Shown here one piece after another: positions 14,489-15,844 of a DNA stretch of 15,844 nucleotides. The DNA comes from an uncultured bacterium. GTDB taxonomy: Bacteria > Planctomycetota > UBA1135 > GCA-002686595. The translations under genes and the position numbers were made by a program. The stretch lies in assembly GCA_913058555.1 (NCBI GenBank), contig CAJXRJ010000082.1, positions 1 through 15,844 on the forward strand, in the 5' to 3' direction. The notes under the pieces are model-generated. The model was not told where the DNA came from. It searched no databases and saw nothing but the letters and a program-made list of their open reading frames with translations. Position 1 is the first letter of the stretch. Each line of letters starts with the position of its first letter.

Positions 14489-15379
14489 ATGGAGCTTGCG
14501 ATTCACACCTGGATGCGGAGCGAGCCGCTCGATCAGGCCATCCGCCGGGCGGCCGACGCGGGCGTCACGGCCCTCGAGATCGCGGGGGAGCCGGATCGTT
14601 TCATGCCAAAGGACGTTGGCCCGATGCTGAAGGCGGCGGGCATGCGCTGCTTTGGAGGCGTCACGCTGATGATGGAGGGGCGCAGCCTGATCACTCCTGA
14701 CAGCGCCCGGCGCGAGGCCTCGATCCAATATGTGAAAGACTGCGTCTCCCTCGTGGGGGACCTTGGCGGCGAAGAGCTGTCGGTGGTACCCGGAACCGTC
14801 GGACTGGTGGTGGCCGAGGGGCGGCCCGAGGACGAGTGGCGCTGGGCGGTGGACAGTGTGTCCGAATGCGTCGAGCACGCCCGGAGCTACGGCCTGACGA
14901 TCGCCATCGAGCCCATCAACCGCTTCGAGACCTACTTCATCAATCGAGCCGACCAGGCCTTGGCCCTCGCCGAGGCCGTTGGGCCGGACTGCGGCATCTG
15001 CCTCGATCTCTTCCACATGAACATGGAAGAGGACGACGTGCTGGGCGCCCTTCGCCGGGCGGCTCCGCGCCTTGCGGACGTTCACGTGGCGGACAACAAC
15101 CGCATGGCCCCGGGCATGGGCACTCTCGATTGGCCGGCGATCGTGGCGACGCTCAAGGACATCGGGTACGACGGGCCGCTGTCGATCGAATTCTGTGCAC
15201 CTGTGGATCGCACCCCCGCCAATCCATTCCCCGGGGCGCTGGACGAAAACCCGACCGGTGTGTCCGAGGAACAGCGGAAGTTCATCGAAGACCATGGATC
15301 GAACCTCCTGAGCGAGACCTTCTACTCCCAGCTCGTGCAGACCTCTGCCGAGACCCTCCTGCCCCTCATTGGGCGATGA
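14489..15379 (+). CDS. TIM-barrel sugar epimerase, D-tagatose/D-psicose 3-epimerase-like
   Basis: A 296-residue cytoplasmic enzyme of the xylose-isomerase-like TIM-barrel superfamily. The four metal ligands are present: Glu141 (IEPINRFE), Asp173 (LDLFHMN), His199 (VHVADNNR) and Glu234 (IEF). Their spacing is nearly that of Pseudomonas cichorii D-tagatose 3-epimerase (Glu152, Asp185, His211, Glu246), and the substrate-binding Glu147, His176 and Arg205 also correspond (Glu158, His188, Arg217). PGMGTLDWPAI (208-218) fits the same group. It would interconvert ketohexoses at C3 or act on a related keto-sugar; specificity is not readable. No signal peptide. The start is set by AGGAGG 9 bases upstream. 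The stop overlaps the next gene's start by ATGA, so the two are translationally coupled. Confidence 0.88.
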   Translation: MELAIHTWMRSEPLDQAIRRAADAGVTALEIAGEPDRFMPKDVGPMLKAAGMRCFGGVTLMMEGRSLITPDSARREASIQYVKDCVSLVGDLGGEELSVVPGTVGLVVAEGRPEDEWRWAVDSVSECVEHARSYGLTIAIEPINRFETYFINRADQALALAEAVGPDCGICLDLFHMNMEEDDVLGALRRAAPRLADVHVADNNRMAPGMGTLDWPAIVATLKDIGYDGPLSIEFCAPVDRTPANPFPGALDENPTGVSEEQRKFIEDHGSNLLSETFYSQLVQTSAETLLPLIGR

Positions 15380-15798
15380 AAATCGCGTCGATCGAAGCGC
15401 GCTGGCTCCGCGCGCCTATCCCCGAAGCGGGTCAACACACTTCTGACTTCGGACGACTCCGAACGTTCGACGCGGTCCTCGTGACGGTGCGGACGGACGA
15501 TGGGCTCGAGGGCTTTGGCGAGGCGAAAGCTGCCGTGGGCAGTGCCGGTGACTGCGCCTCCCTTGTGACCCTTGTCGAGAGAGAGCTGGGCCCGGCCCTC
15601 ATCGGGCGTGACCCGCGCCGGATTACGGAAGCTTGGGAGCGCATGTACTGCGGCGCCCGGGCGGACCTGGCCCTCGGCCGGGGAAGGAGTTTCCCGGACG
15701 TGGCAAGGCGCGGCCCGCGGATCGCTGCGCTCGGGGCCATCGACACGGCCCTTTGGGATCTCTGCGGCCAATCCCACGGCGTGCCTGTGGTGGAACTC
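15376..15798 (+). CDS. mandelate racemase/muconate lactonizing-type enzyme, N-terminal part
   Basis: The ATG at 15376 overlaps the epimerase TGA. It opens a frame of 141 genuine codons, then runs into adapter at 15799, so the gene is cut artificially. Visible residues form the capping domain of the enolase superfamily: MKIASIEARWLRAPI at the start, VLVTVRTDDGLEGFGEA (about 35-51), GPALIGRDPRRITEAWERMY (about 76-95), and the IAALGAIDTALWDLCGQSHG stretch leading to VPVVELL (about 116-141). The barrel with the catalytic Lys/His and metal-binding acids is missing, so dehydratase, racemase or epimerase activity cannot be chosen. Members near sugar epimerases often act on sugar acids. Confidence 0.85.
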
Positions 15799-15844
15799 CT
15801 GTCTCTTATACACATCTCCGAGCCCACGAGACTAGGCATGATCT
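15799..15844. other. Illumina Nextera adapter and i7 index (not genomic)
   Basis: CTGTCTCTTATACACATCT (15799-15817) is the reverse complement of the Tn5 mosaic end used in Nextera libraries. It is followed by CCGAGCCCACGAGAC (15818-15832), the index TAGGCATG (15833-15840; N706 as I recall) and ATCT, the start of the P7 tail. This is read-through left in the assembly. Genomic sequence ends at or before 15798. Confidence 0.98.

Noticed and set aside
14215..14490. 91-codon minus-strand frame whose stop overlaps the cytochrome start by ATGA
   Set aside because: The overlap looked like operon coupling, but the frame fills the divergent promoter region, begins on top of the epimerase start and encodes no recognisable sequence.
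15322..15839. Minus- and plus-strand frames beginning or ending in MYKRQ, MCIRDR or LLYTSPSPRD
   Set aside because: These termini are translated Nextera adapter; the frames are shadows of the MR/MLE-type gene joined to non-genomic sequence.

Overview
The window looks like a contig end from a metagenome or single-cell assembly of a high-GC bacterium, most likely a marine or brackish member of Planctomycetota (PVC group). The grounds are: a secreted multidomain sulfatase and an L-type lectin; a PVC-type beta-propeller protein fused to a ThuA-like domain beside a five-haem cytochrome c; near absence of Shine-Dalgarno sequences (only the epimerase gene has a clear one); and a C-terminal module of a kind I recall from Saltatorellus/Engelhardtia-type planctomycetes. 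That recollection was not searched. No rRNA, tRNA, CRISPR array, IS element or prophage is visible.

Layout. Positions 1-48 may be the last codons of an unidentified gene, followed by a short non-coding stretch with two hairpins. Positions 280-6124 hold three secreted proteins: an L-type lectin (+), a 1056-residue sulfatase (-) and a 354-residue protein (+). All three end in the same 136-residue module. The sulfatase and the 354-residue protein also share their N-terminal module, so the sulfatase reads as the small protein with about 700 residues (calcium-type repeat, sulfatase, PA14-like domain) inserted at the module junction. Positions 6166-7482 encode an MFS permease that converges on the next operon with a 4-base CTAG overlap.

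Positions 7479-14218 form a minus-strand operon, transcribed in the order five-haem cytochrome c, propeller-ThuA fusion, SGNH acetylesterase (sialate O-acetylesterase family). The first two genes overlap by 17 bp and the last two are 28 bp apart. Divergent from it, across a 270-bp region, are a D-tagatose/D-psicose 3-epimerase-like TIM barrel and, overlapping it at ATGA, the N-terminal part of a mandelate racemase/muconate lactonizing-type enzyme. Together these suggest export, de-esterification, desulfation and oxidation of a sulfated or acetylated glycan, with intracellular conversion of the resulting sugars or sugar acids. The substrate cannot be told from the sequence.

The last 46 bases (15799-15844) are Illumina Nextera adapter with an i7 index, not genomic DNA, so the final gene is cut artificially and any protein predicted across that junction is chimeric. 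Strong GC-rich hairpins lie at both convergent gene ends (1576-1635 and 7439-7469) and over the start codon of the MFS gene (6145-6175).
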